A DNA stretch of 8,176 nt, taken from positions 1 through 8,176 of the forward strand of contig JBBTCJ010000066.1 in the NCBI GenBank assembly GCA_038043285.1. The letters are read 5' to 3'. The notes beneath the pieces are model-generated. The model ran no database searches, was not told the origin of the DNA, and saw nothing but the letters and a program-made list of their open reading frames with translations. Within the stretch, counting starts at the first letter, position 1, and each line of letters opens with the position of its first letter. Source of the stretch: JBBTCJ01 sp038043285 (GTDB lineage: Bacteria; Planctomycetota; Phycisphaerae; UBA1845). This document shows positions 1-6,550 of this stretch, one piece after another. Made by a program: the position numbers and the translations under genes.

Positions 1-606
1 ACCCTCATGGGCGGCACCGTGCTCGCCGTCGTGCTCGACACCGACCGCATGATCGTCCAGGCCGAGGTCGACGAATCCGACGTCGGACGCGTCTTGCAGA
101 TCGCCCCGCCCTGGGCCAAGCCGGGTCGTGAAGCCTCCGTCGAAATGCCCCAAGATCTTGACCAGGCCGCCAAACTCGTCGAGTTCCCCCCCACCATCAC
201 CGTCGAAGCCTTCCGCGAGGAGGAGTTCACCGGCGTCATCTACCAAATCTACCCCGAGCCGCAGAGCGCCAGCGGCGTCGTCACCTACCTCGTCGACGTC
301 GTCGTCTCCAGCCCCAACCGCGATCGCCTCTTGCCCGGTATGCGCGCCGACGTCCGCTTCACCTCCGAGCACGTCTCCGACGTCCTCCTCTGTCCCAACG
401 AAGCCATCAAGAAAGGTCCGATGGACAAGTTCGGAGTCTATGTCCCCGACCCCGACAGTCCCCCCGGCGAATACGGAACAAGGTTCATCGCCTGCAAGTT
501 CGGCCTGGACAACGGCGCCGCTTCCGAAGTCCGCGAAGGGTTGACCGAGGGCATGGTCGTCTACACCAAGCTCCCCTCCAAACCCGAACGGGAGCGGAAG
601 CGGTGA
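1..606 (+). CDS. HlyD/MacA-family periplasmic adaptor subunit of an efflux/export system (5'-truncated)
   Basis: Only the last 201 codons are present; the frame is open from base 1, so the start lies upstream of the window. The ATG at base 7 is probably an internal methionine. The protein would be a membrane-anchored periplasmic adaptor linking an inner-membrane transporter to an outer-membrane channel. The segment GGTVLAVVLDTDRMIVQAEV followed by DESDVGRV is typical of the turn from the lipoyl/barrel-sandwich domain into the beta-barrel. FTGVIYQIYP, then VVTYLVDVVV and LLPGMRADVRF, match the conserved end of the HlyD/MacA beta-barrel. VLLCPNEAI opens the membrane-proximal domain, which ends in REGLTEGMVVYTKLP and a basic tail. 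The stretch APPWAKPGREASVEMPQDLD looks like extra sequence inside the barrel domain compared with MacA as I remember it. The MacB-type ATPase gene follows on the same strand, which supports an ABC-linked rather than RND-linked role. Family assignment is firm; the substrate is unknown. Confidence 0.87.
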   Translation, partial: TLMGGTVLAVVLDTDRMIVQAEVDESDVGRVLQIAPPWAKPGREASVEMPQDLDQAAKLVEFPPTITVEAFREEEFTGVIYQIYPEPQSASGVVTYLVDVVVSSPNRDRLLPGMRADVRFTSEHVSDVLLCPNEAIKKGPMDKFGVYVPDPDSPPGEYGTRFIACKFGLDNGAASEVREGLTEGMVVYTKLPSKPERERKR

Positions 607-636
607 CCGACTCAACCGAGTGTTGTAAACCCGCTC

Positions 637-659
637 CCCTTGACGCGAAGTGTCAAGGG
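637..659 (+). other. 8-bp perfect inverted repeat (hairpin) between adaptor and ATPase genes
   Basis: CCCTTGAC (637-644) is the exact reverse complement of GTCAAGGG (652-659), with a 7-nt spacer. It lies 30 nt after the adaptor stop codon and 74 nt before the chosen ATPase ATG. No T-run follows, so it is not a classical intrinsic terminator. It could be an RNA-processing or attenuating hairpin, or an operator-like dyad. A possible in-frame GTG start for the ATPase (650-652) falls at the edge of the loop. Confidence 0.45.
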
Positions 660-733
660 TCACCCCGCGCGAACTTGGTTGCCTTTTCGCAAGCCGCCGG
701 CATTCCGTCGAACGGCCCAAAACGCCGACGCCC

Positions 734-1525
734 ATGATCCACGCGGTCCAATTGCACAAGGACTACACCATGGGCGACTCCGTCGTCCATGCACTCGACG
801 GCGTGGACTTACGCGTCGACGCCGGAGAATTCGTCAGCCTCACCGGCGCCTCCGGCAGTGGCAAGAGCACCCTCATGCACATCTTCGGCTGCCTCGATCG
901 CCCCACCTCCGGTTCGCTCACCCTCTTCAACCTGGGCGTCGAACACCTCGGCGACAAGCAGTTGGCCAGGGTGCGCAACGAACACATCGGCTTCGTCTTC
1001 CAGACCTTCAATCTCATCAACCGCACCACCGCCCTCGACAACGTCCTCGTGCCCCTGGTCTACACCCGCCGGGCCTTCTCCAAGAAGGCCGCCCTGGAGG
1101 CCCTCGACAGGGTCGGACTCGGCAAACGGGCCAAACACCGACCCGGAGAAATGTCCGGCGGCGAATGTCAGCGCGTCGCCATCGCTCGCGCCATCGTCAA
1201 CAAACCCAAACTTCTGCTCGCCGACGAACCCACCGGAAACCTCGACACCCGCACCGGCGAGCAGATCATGCGCATCTTCCACGAACTGCACGCCCAAGGC
1301 ATGACCATCGTTTTGGTGACCCACGAAACCGACATCGCCGCCCAGGCCGACCGCATGATCCACATGCGCGACGGAAAGATCGTCGAAGACACCTCCATCG
1401 ACGATCAGCGCCGCGAGCAAATGCTCTCCGCGGCCCACGAGGCCCATACCCGGATGTTCCGCGACAAGACCGACCGCCGCAGCGCCCCGGCCACCCCCGG
1501 AGTCGTCCCCAACCCCGAACCCTGA
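734..1525 (+). CDS. ABC transporter ATP-binding protein, MacB/LolD-like
   Basis: A 263-residue ATPase that hydrolyses ATP at the cytoplasmic face to drive a MacB/LolCDE/FtsX-type permease. All nucleotide-binding motifs are visible: Walker A GASGSGKST (residues 38-46), Q-loop Gln90 in GFVFQTFNL, signature MSGGECQR (140-147), Walker B LLLADEP (160-166), D-loop region GNLD (168-171) and switch His197 in LVTHE. The signature has Cys where most relatives have Gln. The ATG at 734 is chosen because MIHAVQLHKDYTMGDSVVHALDGV aligns with the usual start of the family (the conserved start is the first 20 of these residues). An in-frame GTG at 650 would add 28 residues unlike the family. No clear Shine-Dalgarno sequence precedes either start. 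The last 40 or so residues, rich in Arg and Pro, extend beyond the core domain. No permease gene follows, so the cognate permease probably lies upstream of the adaptor gene. Confidence 0.94.
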   Translation: MIHAVQLHKDYTMGDSVVHALDGVDLRVDAGEFVSLTGASGSGKSTLMHIFGCLDRPTSGSLTLFNLGVEHLGDKQLARVRNEHIGFVFQTFNLINRTTALDNVLVPLVYTRRAFSKKAALEALDRVGLGKRAKHRPGEMSGGECQRVAIARAIVNKPKLLLADEPTGNLDTRTGEQIMRIFHELHAQGMTIVLVTHETDIAAQADRMIHMRDGKIVEDTSIDDQRREQMLSAAHEAHTRMFRDKTDRRSAPATPGVVPNPEP

Positions 1526-1625
1526 CCAACCGACCAACGCGCCCCGGAAATCATGCCAGTCAAGGTTTGACCATTCCGATGCCCATCATCGCGGAGCATT
1601 GGGGGGTAAAGCGGTGGGCGCTTCG

Positions 1626-1651
1626 ATCAGAACCGCGACAGCATGGAGCGG
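1626..1651 (+). repeat. Dispersed 26-bp repeat, copy 1 (GCGACAGCATGGAGCGG type)
   Basis: The 26 bases from 1626 to 1651 (beginning ATCAGAACC, ending CATGGAGCGG) recur exactly at 7834-7859 on the same strand. The flanking bases differ, so the unit boundary is sharp. It is related to the CCGCGACCGTNAGGGAGCGG units elsewhere in the window. Both copies lie outside genes. Confidence 0.85.
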
Positions 1652-1730
1652 TCCGAATCCACTTCGTCCGTCGCAGCCGGGGGACTGCTCGTTGGCACTC
1701 GCCGTTCGGATCCCGACGATCCGTCGCCTG

Positions 1731-1750
1731 CCGCTGCGCTTGAGCAGCGG
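1731..1750. terminator. Hairpin between convergent genes, possible transcription terminator
   Basis: CCGCTGC (1731-1737) pairs perfectly with GCAGCGG (1744-1750) across a 6-nt loop. It begins 15 nt beyond the stop codon of the leftward beta-barrel gene, which is where a terminator for that gene would be expected. Neither strand shows a T-run after the stem, so a role in intrinsic termination is only suggested. Confidence 0.35.
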
Positions 1751-1765
1751 ACAATTCGCCCGACG

Positions 1766-2611
1766 TCAGAACCGATACCTAAGCCCCGTCGTGAAGTTCC
1801 ACCCGTTGTATTCTTCCGGGCGATAGGCATGAAGGCGATAGTCCCCCACCAGTTGAACCGACCACGTTTCGCTCAGTGGGATCGACCAGCCCGCCCCCAC
1901 CGGCCAACTGAACAACCAGTCCTCGACCCGGTCGCTGTCCTTGTACACCGTCCGCGGACCGATCGAGTATTTGCCCTCGCCGCCCCCGCGCACGAAGCCC
2001 GTCTCGAATCCGGCCGTCAGAAACGGGCGGCTCGCCCGCAAACGATCCACCCAGGCACTCGACTTCGCTTCCCCGGGAACCCGCCAGGGGTACAGCTCCG
2101 CCGACATCCCCGCGTAGTACGTTCCATAGTCGAAGTTGACGTCCAACTTCGCCGCGAGGAACCGCTGGTGCGTCCGATCGACCCCCACCCCCAATCCCCC
2201 GTAGGCGTTCCAGACAAAGTACTCGTTCTCTTTCCGGCCAAAACCCGCGCACAGCGTATTCAGCCCCATCTTCGACTTGCGGTCGATCGGCGTGGTGGGA
2301 CGGTCAAAGACCCCCAACGCGTCCGCCCGCATCGGAATGTCCAATCGGCGATCCAGCTTCTGTTCCGTCGAACTGAGCTTGGTGTAACTCGTGCGGATGC
2401 CGAAATCGAAGTGACGAATCTTGGATGTACCCTCAACCTCCGCGCCGGCGCCATCCACCCCCGCATCGCCGCGTTCCACGCCCGCCGTCCCGGCCGCTGA
2501 CCCCACGCGCGCCGAACCCTCGCCACGGTCAATCGACATCGACGGACCGCGGCAACCGCAGAACGGCGTCGCCACCAGTGCAAGAACCAAGCCCAAGTTC
2601 GTCCGCTGCAT
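1766..2611 (-). CDS. Probable exported outer-membrane beta-barrel protein
   Basis: I recognise no named family. The 281-residue product starts with a short polar stretch (MQRTN), a hydrophobic core (LGLVLALVATPF) and Cys-Gly-Cys, consistent with Sec export. FCGC is a poor lipobox, so lipidation is uncertain. Residues about 25-65 are Gly/Ala/Glu-rich and probably an unstructured linker. The rest alternates polar and aromatic or hydrophobic residues in strand-like segments, such as YFVWNAYGGLGVGV, VNFDYGTYYAGMSAELYPW and WSVQLVGDYRLHAY. It ends in LRYRF, and a terminal Phe is the usual signal of outer-membrane barrels. The ATG at 2611 is preferred; an in-frame GTG at 2620 would add three residues. 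A G-rich tract (GGGGTGGGACGG) directly precedes the ATG and may be its ribosome-binding site. The gene stands alone on the minus strand, divergent from the glycosyltransferase gene. It may be a porin-like or structural surface protein. Confidence 0.66.
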   Translation of the reverse strand: MQRTNLGLVLALVATPFCGCRGPSMSIDRGEGSARVGSAAGTAGVERGDAGVDGAGAEVEGTSKIRHFDFGIRTSYTKLSSTEQKLDRRLDIPMRADALGVFDRPTTPIDRKSKMGLNTLCAGFGRKENEYFVWNAYGGLGVGVDRTHQRFLAAKLDVNFDYGTYYAGMSAELYPWRVPGEAKSSAWVDRLRASRPFLTAGFETGFVRGGGEGKYSIGPRTVYKDSDRVEDWLFSWPVGAGWSIPLSETWSVQLVGDYRLHAYRPEEYNGWNFTTGLRYRF

Positions 2612-2834
2612 CCGTCCCACCCCAACCGCTGTCCGCCGATCACTTTCCCCGCGATTCCAACGCCCCCGTCCAAACCTACGTTACGCCCGACCGCCATGCG
2701 CTGTTGCGCGGAACCTGCCGTTCCCCTCGCGGACCACACTCGACTTCCCCTTCGGCCCAAGGGACTCCGCCTGGATTATGGGGAAGCAAGAACCGCCGGG
2801 ACAATCGTATTGGACCAAGCCTGAATCCGTGCCC

Positions 2835-2864
2835 CGCCGGCATGGCGCGGCCGCCTTGCCGGCG
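2835..2864. repeat. 8-bp inverted repeat CGCCGGCA/TGCCGGCG
   Basis: CGCCGGCA (2835-2842) is the reverse complement of TGCCGGCG (2857-2864) with a 14-nt GC-rich spacer. The right arm overlaps the 11-mer CGCCTTGCCGG, which recurs at 2908-2918, so this may be part of a repeated non-coding unit. Any function is unknown. Confidence 0.5.
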
Positions 2865-2970
2865 AACCTGTACACCGGTTCAGCTCGGCGGACCGATAAG
2901 CCTAAAGCGCCTTGCCGGTCTTCGAGGAAGTCCCCTTGAAGAAACTCTTGGAGCAGATCCTCTTGTTTTC

Positions 2971-3013
2971 CCCTCTCCCCCGTCCCCCGGGGGGAGAGGG
3001 CAGGGTGAGGGGG
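2971..3013. repeat. REP-like palindromic element (CCCTCTCCCC/GGGGAGAGGG)
   Basis: CCCTCTCCCC (2971-2980) and GGGGAGAGGG (2991-3000) are perfect 10-bp arms around a 10-nt centre that itself contains CCCCCGG. The arms are followed by CAGGGTGAGGGGG (3001-3013). I recognise this composition, palindrome plus an AGGGTGAGGGG tail, as a very widespread intergenic repeat of GC-rich bacteria. The element ends 31 nt before the glycosyltransferase ATG, so it would be in the 5' leader of that transcript if the promoter is upstream. Confidence 0.8.
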
Positions 3014-3030
3014 TTCGACGGATCGTCTGC

Positions 3031-3037
3031 GGGGTGG
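3031..3037 (+). promoter_or_regulatory. Putative ribosome-binding site for the fusion gene
   Basis: GGGGTGG ends 7 nt before the ATG at 3045, a normal spacing. An ATG at 3038 is in another frame and closes quickly. This G-rich site favours 3045 as the start. Confidence 0.5.
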
Positions 3038-3044
3038 ATGCGCA

Positions 3045-4919
3045 ATGCGAATCGGTGTCTTCGACAGCGGCTGGTGGAAGTCGGCTTGTGCCGCGGCCGG
3101 GCATGACGCCCTCGTCCTTCCGGTTCCCATCGGCGCCGGCGGCAACCTCCACGCCGCCGACATGCCCAGCCGCACCCACAACGGCCACGCCGTCCGCGCC
3201 GCCCTCCACGAACACAGCACCGACCTCCTCCTCGATAACGGCGGCGCCGGGCTGGCCTTTGTGCCCACGGGCGACGACGGGCAACGACTCAACCTCCTGC
3301 ACGAAGAAACCGGAAAGCTCCTCGTCTCGCATTTCATCGACCCCATCACCACCTGCTTCCAGGGTCTGGACTGGTCCATCGCCTGGCACTGTCTGCACAG
3401 CACCGCGTGGGTGAAGGCCGTCTGGGACAAGGCTCACGCCGTCGAGCTGCAAAAGCTCGGCATCCCCAACGTCCTTCACCTGCCGATGGCCGCCCCCAAC
3501 CGCCCCTACGACGTGACCCCGCCCGACCCCGGCTCCGTTCGCCCGGTCGTCTCCTTCGTCGGCGGACAGAATACCTCCTACTTCCTGCCCCAGCAGGCCG
3601 TAGCCGCATCCAGCCTGCTCCCGGGATTGATCACCCAGTCCGCGAAAGACGACGATTCCTCCAGAACCTTCCACGACGTCTACTGCGACATGTATGGAAT
3701 GGACGAGTCGATCCTTCCCGCCGATGACCCCGCCCGGCGGGCCGCCAAAACCCAAAAATACTTCGCGGCCAAACTCTTCCACCACGCCGCGTTGTGCATC
3801 AAGAACCGCGATCGCTTCGTCCTCTTTCTCCACCAGAAACTCGGAAACCGCTTCCAACTGATCGGCAAGGGCTGGGACCGCGCCTATGGAATCCACGCCG
3901 CCCCGCCCATCGCCTCCACCGATGACTACTTCACCCATTTCCGCCATTGCGCCGTCAACGTGAATCTCATCAACGGCAACGCCGAAACCGGCCTCAACAT
4001 GCGGGCCTTCGAAATCACCGCCGCCGGCGGATTCATGCTCTGCCCTCATCACCCCGAACTCGCCGATTGCTTCGAGCTGGGAAAGGAATGCATAGCCTTC
4101 AACGGCGAGGCCGATCTGCTGGACAAGATCGAACACTACCTGGCCCATCCCCAAGAACGCGCTCAAATCGCCCTCGCCGGCCAGCGCCGCACCCTCTCGC
4201 AACACCTCTATAGCCACCGCCTGCGACATCTGCTTCAGGCGATCACGCCTGCAACCGCCCCCATGCAGTTCTCCCCAACCCACTGGTCCGACGACCTGCG
4301 CCGCGTCGTCCCCTCCGCCGACGTCGTCCTCGACTGCGGCGCCAACGTCGGACAAATGGCCAAGGCCTTCCGCAACGTCTATCCCGACGCCGAAATCTAT
4401 TCTTTCGAACCCGTCCGCGCGCTCTTCGATCAGCTCTCCCAGACCGCCGCCGCCATTCAGGTTCATCCCGTGTGCCAGGCCGTCGGCGATCGGGATGGGA
4501 AAGCCGTCATCAACCTCACCACCAGCCATGAGGCCAATTCCCTCCTCGATCACCAGGAAGGAAACCCCTGCGCCCGCTGGACCGAAATCATCGGACAGGA
4601 AGAAATATCCATCTGCACCCTCGATCGCTGGTGTGAGGAGAATCACGTCGACCCCCGGCGCGTCGATTTCATCAAACTCGACGTCCAGGGCGCCGAACTC
4701 CAGGCCCTCTACGGCGCCCGGCGGCTGCTCAAGACGGTGAAGGCCGTCCTCGCGGAAGTCTCCTTCGTGCCCATCTACAAGAATTGCCCGCTGTTCCCCG
4801 ATGTGGACCGCTTCATGGTCGAGTCCGGGTTCGTTCGCCGCGCCGTCTACCCATCCGATCAGCCCAAAAACTGGGCCGATGCGCTCTATGTCAACAAGAA
4901 ATGCCTAGGTGATTCATGA
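3045..4919 (+). CDS. Fusion protein: CgeB-like glycosyltransferase plus FkbM-family methyltransferase
   Basis: A 624-residue cytosolic protein with no signal peptide or membrane segment. Residues 1-400 resemble CgeB-type (GT-B fold, Glyco_trans_1_2) glycosyltransferases. These show an N-terminal Rossmann-like half with DLLLDNGGAGLAF (60-72) and HFIDPIT (96-102), and LGIPNVLHLPMA (138-149) at the domain hinge. The C-terminal donor-binding half has ETGLNMRAFEITAAGGFML (314-332), DCFELGKECIAF (341-352) and RRTLSQHLYSHR (381-392). Residues about 411-624 form an FkbM-type SAM-dependent methyltransferase: motif I VVLDCGANVGQ (427-437), acidic SFEP (453-456) and the family hallmark DFIKLDVQGAEL (541-552). 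The likely role is adding a sugar to a growing glycan and O-methylating it in the same polypeptide. The stop overlaps the next start by 4 nt, so the two genes are almost certainly co-translated. Domain families are well supported; the sugar, acceptor and linkage are unknown. Confidence 0.87.
   Translation: MRIGVFDSGWWKSACAAAGHDALVLPVPIGAGGNLHAADMPSRTHNGHAVRAALHEHSTDLLLDNGGAGLAFVPTGDDGQRLNLLHEETGKLLVSHFIDPITTCFQGLDWSIAWHCLHSTAWVKAVWDKAHAVELQKLGIPNVLHLPMAAPNRPYDVTPPDPGSVRPVVSFVGGQNTSYFLPQQAVAASSLLPGLITQSAKDDDSSRTFHDVYCDMYGMDESILPADDPARRAAKTQKYFAAKLFHHAALCIKNRDRFVLFLHQKLGNRFQLIGKGWDRAYGIHAAPPIASTDDYFTHFRHCAVNVNLINGNAETGLNMRAFEITAAGGFMLCPHHPELADCFELGKECIAFNGEADLLDKIEHYLAHPQERAQIALAGQRRTLSQHLYSHRLRHLLQAITPATAPMQFSPTHWSDDLRRVVPSADVVLDCGANVGQMAKAFRNVYPDAEIYSFEPVRALFDQLSQTAAAIQVHPVCQAVGDRDGKAVINLTTSHEANSLLDHQEGNPCARWTEIIGQEEISICTLDRWCEENHVDPRRVDFIKLDVQGAELQALYGARRLLKTVKAVLAEVSFVPIYKNCPLFPDVDRFMVESGFVRRAVYPSDQPKNWADALYVNKKCLGDS
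4907..4919 (+). promoter_or_regulatory. Shine-Dalgarno and ATGA start/stop overlap (translational coupling)
   Basis: AGGTGA (4907-4912) lies 3 nt before the ATG at 4916, whose bases overlap the TGA stop (4917-4919) of the fusion gene. This fixes the start of the second glycosyltransferase and implies coupled translation. Confidence 0.7.
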
Positions 4920-6247
4920 CCCGACGCCTCCTGCGCATCGCCACCACCGCACAACTGGAACGCTCCGTCCGCCAGGCCGGGTTCGACGCCTATGTGCTGC
5001 CCCCGATCCCCACCGATGATTTCCATCGGCCACTCGCCCAACGACTGTCCGACGGCGAAATCCATCGCCCGTTCCTCGAAAAGCACGACATCGACCTGGT
5101 TCTGGATTTCAATACCGCCGCCCTGACCCTCACTCCTTCGCCTGACGTACCCGGCCAGGTGTCATTGACCACCGCCATCCTCGGCATACCCTACGTCGCC
5201 TGTTACCTTGATCCCATCACCTCCACCATGAACCAGGTTCCTTGGTTGCAGCATTGGCACATCCTGGAAAGCCCCTCCTGGATCAAGTGGATCTACGAGA
5301 CCGCCCACTCGCAAGAACTGCTCAGGCTCGGCGTGCCCAACGTCCTCACCCTCCCAATGGCCGTCGCCGACGACGACTTCCACGCCACGGGCGAACAGGG
5401 AACGGACACCAACCCCGTCGTCGCCTTCATGGGCCACCCCGCCTCCTCCTGGTTTCGCTCCCATCAGCCAATCGCGCCCTCCCGGCTTTTCCCCGGCCTG
5501 ACCGCCGCCGCCGTCCGCGCCGACCTCCCCGACCTCACCTTCCATAAAATCTACTACGATCTATACGCCTTCGCCGAGCCGCCGAGCCGCGAGGAGGAAA
5601 TCACCACCCGAGCCAACAAGGCCGCCGACTACTACAACCAGAAATTCGCCTACAACGCCTACCTGGCCGTCAAGCAGCGAGATCGATTCGCCCGTTTCCT
5701 CAAGCTGAAACTCGGCGATCTGTTTGAACTGATCGGAGACCATTGGGGGGACAACTATGGATTGTCCCATACGCCCCGCATCTGGGATATGAAAACCCTG
5801 CACGAGCGGATGCGCCGCGTCCCCATTTGCCTCAACCTCATGAAAGGCGGCCTGGAAACCGGCCTCAACGTCCGCCACTTCGAGATCACCGCCCACGGCG
5901 GATTCATGCTCACCTACCCCACGGCCGAGCTAAGCAGTTGTTTCGAAATCGGAACCGAATGCGACGTCTTTCACGACGAAGCCGAATTGCTCGACAAGAT
6001 TCAGTTCTACCTCGCCAACCCGGAAAAACGCCGCGAGATCGCCGAGGCCGGAAGACGCCGCACCCTCGCCCAACACCTGTACAGCCACCGCATCGCCCGC
6101 CTGGTCACCCTGCTGCGCGAAGCAGGAGTGCTCAGCAGGACCGTTTCCTCCGCCTCCGCCCCCATCACCGCCATCCCCCAGGTCTTCGTCCGCGGCGTGA
6201 ACGTCGAAACCGGTGCGATTCCCGTAACGGGTTCCCCATCGCCATGA
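4916..6247 (+). CDS. CgeB-like glycosyltransferase, tandem paralogue without the methyltransferase domain
   Basis: A 443-residue cytosolic protein, paralogous to the glycosyltransferase half of the preceding gene. Shared landmarks sit at the same residue numbers in both: DPIT (99-102), LGxPNVLxLPMA (138-149), TFH (208-210), RDRF (255-258), LG (266-267), ETGLNxRxFEITAxGGFML (314-332), CFE (342-344), LLDKI (358-362) and RRTLxQHLYSHR (381-392). The family is the CgeB-type GT-B glycosyltransferases. Divergence is greatest in the N-terminal third, usually the acceptor-binding half, so the two enzymes probably act on different acceptors. Residues after about 404 form a Ser/Pro/Val-rich tail with no methyltransferase motif. 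Start at 4916 is set by the 4-nt overlap and the AGGTGA upstream. It probably acts with its neighbour in assembling the same glycan; the substrate is unknown. Confidence 0.87.
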   Translation: MTRRLLRIATTAQLERSVRQAGFDAYVLPPIPTDDFHRPLAQRLSDGEIHRPFLEKHDIDLVLDFNTAALTLTPSPDVPGQVSLTTAILGIPYVACYLDPITSTMNQVPWLQHWHILESPSWIKWIYETAHSQELLRLGVPNVLTLPMAVADDDFHATGEQGTDTNPVVAFMGHPASSWFRSHQPIAPSRLFPGLTAAAVRADLPDLTFHKIYYDLYAFAEPPSREEEITTRANKAADYYNQKFAYNAYLAVKQRDRFARFLKLKLGDLFELIGDHWGDNYGLSHTPRIWDMKTLHERMRRVPICLNLMKGGLETGLNVRHFEITAHGGFMLTYPTAELSSCFEIGTECDVFHDEAELLDKIQFYLANPEKRREIAEAGRRRTLAQHLYSHRIARLVTLLREAGVLSRTVSSASAPITAIPQVFVRGVNVETGAIPVTGSPSP

Positions 6248-6322
6248 ATCATCCCAGTCTGCGTTGCAGTTTACCCTTTCCCGCGCGAACATGCTCACTC
6301 ATGTCGGCTCTTGTTTCAGGCG

Positions 6323-6369
6323 TAGGGTGGGCATCGCCCACCATCCGTACCGCGACCGTCAGGGAGCGG
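6323..6369 (+). repeat. Composite 47-bp repeat, copy 1 (hairpin plus GCGACCGT-AGGGAGCGG unit)
   Basis: The left part is a perfect hairpin: GGTGGGC (6326-6332), 3-nt loop, GCCCACC (6336-6342). The right part is CCGCGACCGTCAGGGAGCGG (6350-6369). The same two-part unit, same length and order, is at 7763-7809, with about 40 of 47 bases identical by my count. Confidence 0.8.
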
Positions 6370-6426
6370 CCGTCGTTTGTCCTTCGGTCCCTGCCGCGCC
6401 TGCCCGCGTGCGGAACCTGTCGTTTG

Positions 6427-6455
6427 ATCCGTACAGCGACCGTCAGGGAGCGGCC
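6427..6455 (+). repeat. Second copy of the GCGACCGTCAGGGAGCGG unit without the hairpin
   Basis: Bases 6427-6455 match 6343-6371 at 28 of 29 positions; the only difference is A for C at 6435. This copy lacks the GGTGGGC/GCCCACC hairpin, showing that the two parts of the composite are separable. The two copies start 84 nt apart. Confidence 0.82.
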
Positions 6456-6550
6456 AGGGATTCCCTGGAGCATCAACCCCGACCTCCATACCTTGGCCCG
6501 CCAGACGCCGCCCTTGAAGAGCCTGTCACCACCTCCATGCGAGTGATCCA

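Larger units (their letters stand above)
1526..1765. other. Spacer between convergent genes, with one dispersed repeat and one hairpin
   Basis: I see no convincing gene in these 240 bases. They hold a 26-bp repeat copy (1626-1651) and a 7-bp hairpin (1731-1750), listed separately. Reading frames crossing the spacer have proteins rich in Arg, Ser and Pro with no recognisable motif and continue antisense to the leftward gene, so they look non-coding. Confidence 0.6.
2612..3044. other. Divergent intergenic region with two palindromic repeats
   Basis: This 433-nt stretch separates the leftward barrel gene from the rightward glycosyltransferase gene, so promoters for both should lie here. I could not identify convincing -35/-10 pairs. 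It contains an 8-bp inverted repeat (2835-2864), a direct 11-bp repeat CGCCTTGCCGG (2852-2862 and 2908-2918), and a REP-like palindrome next to the glycosyltransferase start (2971-3013). Reading frames through it have no domain-like sequence. Confidence 0.6.
6248..6550. other. Repeat-bearing spacer between glycosyltransferase and methyltransferase genes
   Basis: These 303 bases hold no convincing gene. Frames across it give short Arg/Thr/Val-rich products created by the repeats. They contain a composite repeat (6323-6369), a second partial unit (6427-6455) and a short palindrome CCAGGGA/TCCCTGG (6454-6460 and 6462-6468). No clear promoter was found for the downstream gene, which may depend on read-through. 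Confidence 0.65.

Noticed and set aside
1559..1571. Short inverted repeat GTCAA/TTGAC after the ATPase gene
   Set aside because: Five-base arms with a 3-nt spacer are expected by chance in a window of this size, and no T-run follows.
640..1743. Rightward open frame of 367 codons overlapping the ATPase gene
   Set aside because: Its product is dominated by Arg, Pro and His and lacks motifs; the ATPase frame contains all ABC motifs.
1643..2500. Rightward open frame of 285 codons opposite the beta-barrel gene
   Set aside because: Arg/Pro-rich composition without domains. The leftward frame has a signal sequence, an aromatic strand pattern and a terminal Phe. I am less certain here than for the other shadow frames.
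2880..4646. Long leftward open frame (588 codons) opposite the glycosyltransferase fusion gene
   Set aside because: It is very rich in Gly, Val, Asp and Glu with no motifs, as expected for the antisense of a GC-rich gene, whereas the + strand frame carries clear family motifs.
6323..6455. Possible CRISPR array or insertion-sequence end
   Set aside because: Only two close repeat copies with an 84-nt offset and no regular spacers, and no transposase gene or terminal inverted repeats with a target duplication.
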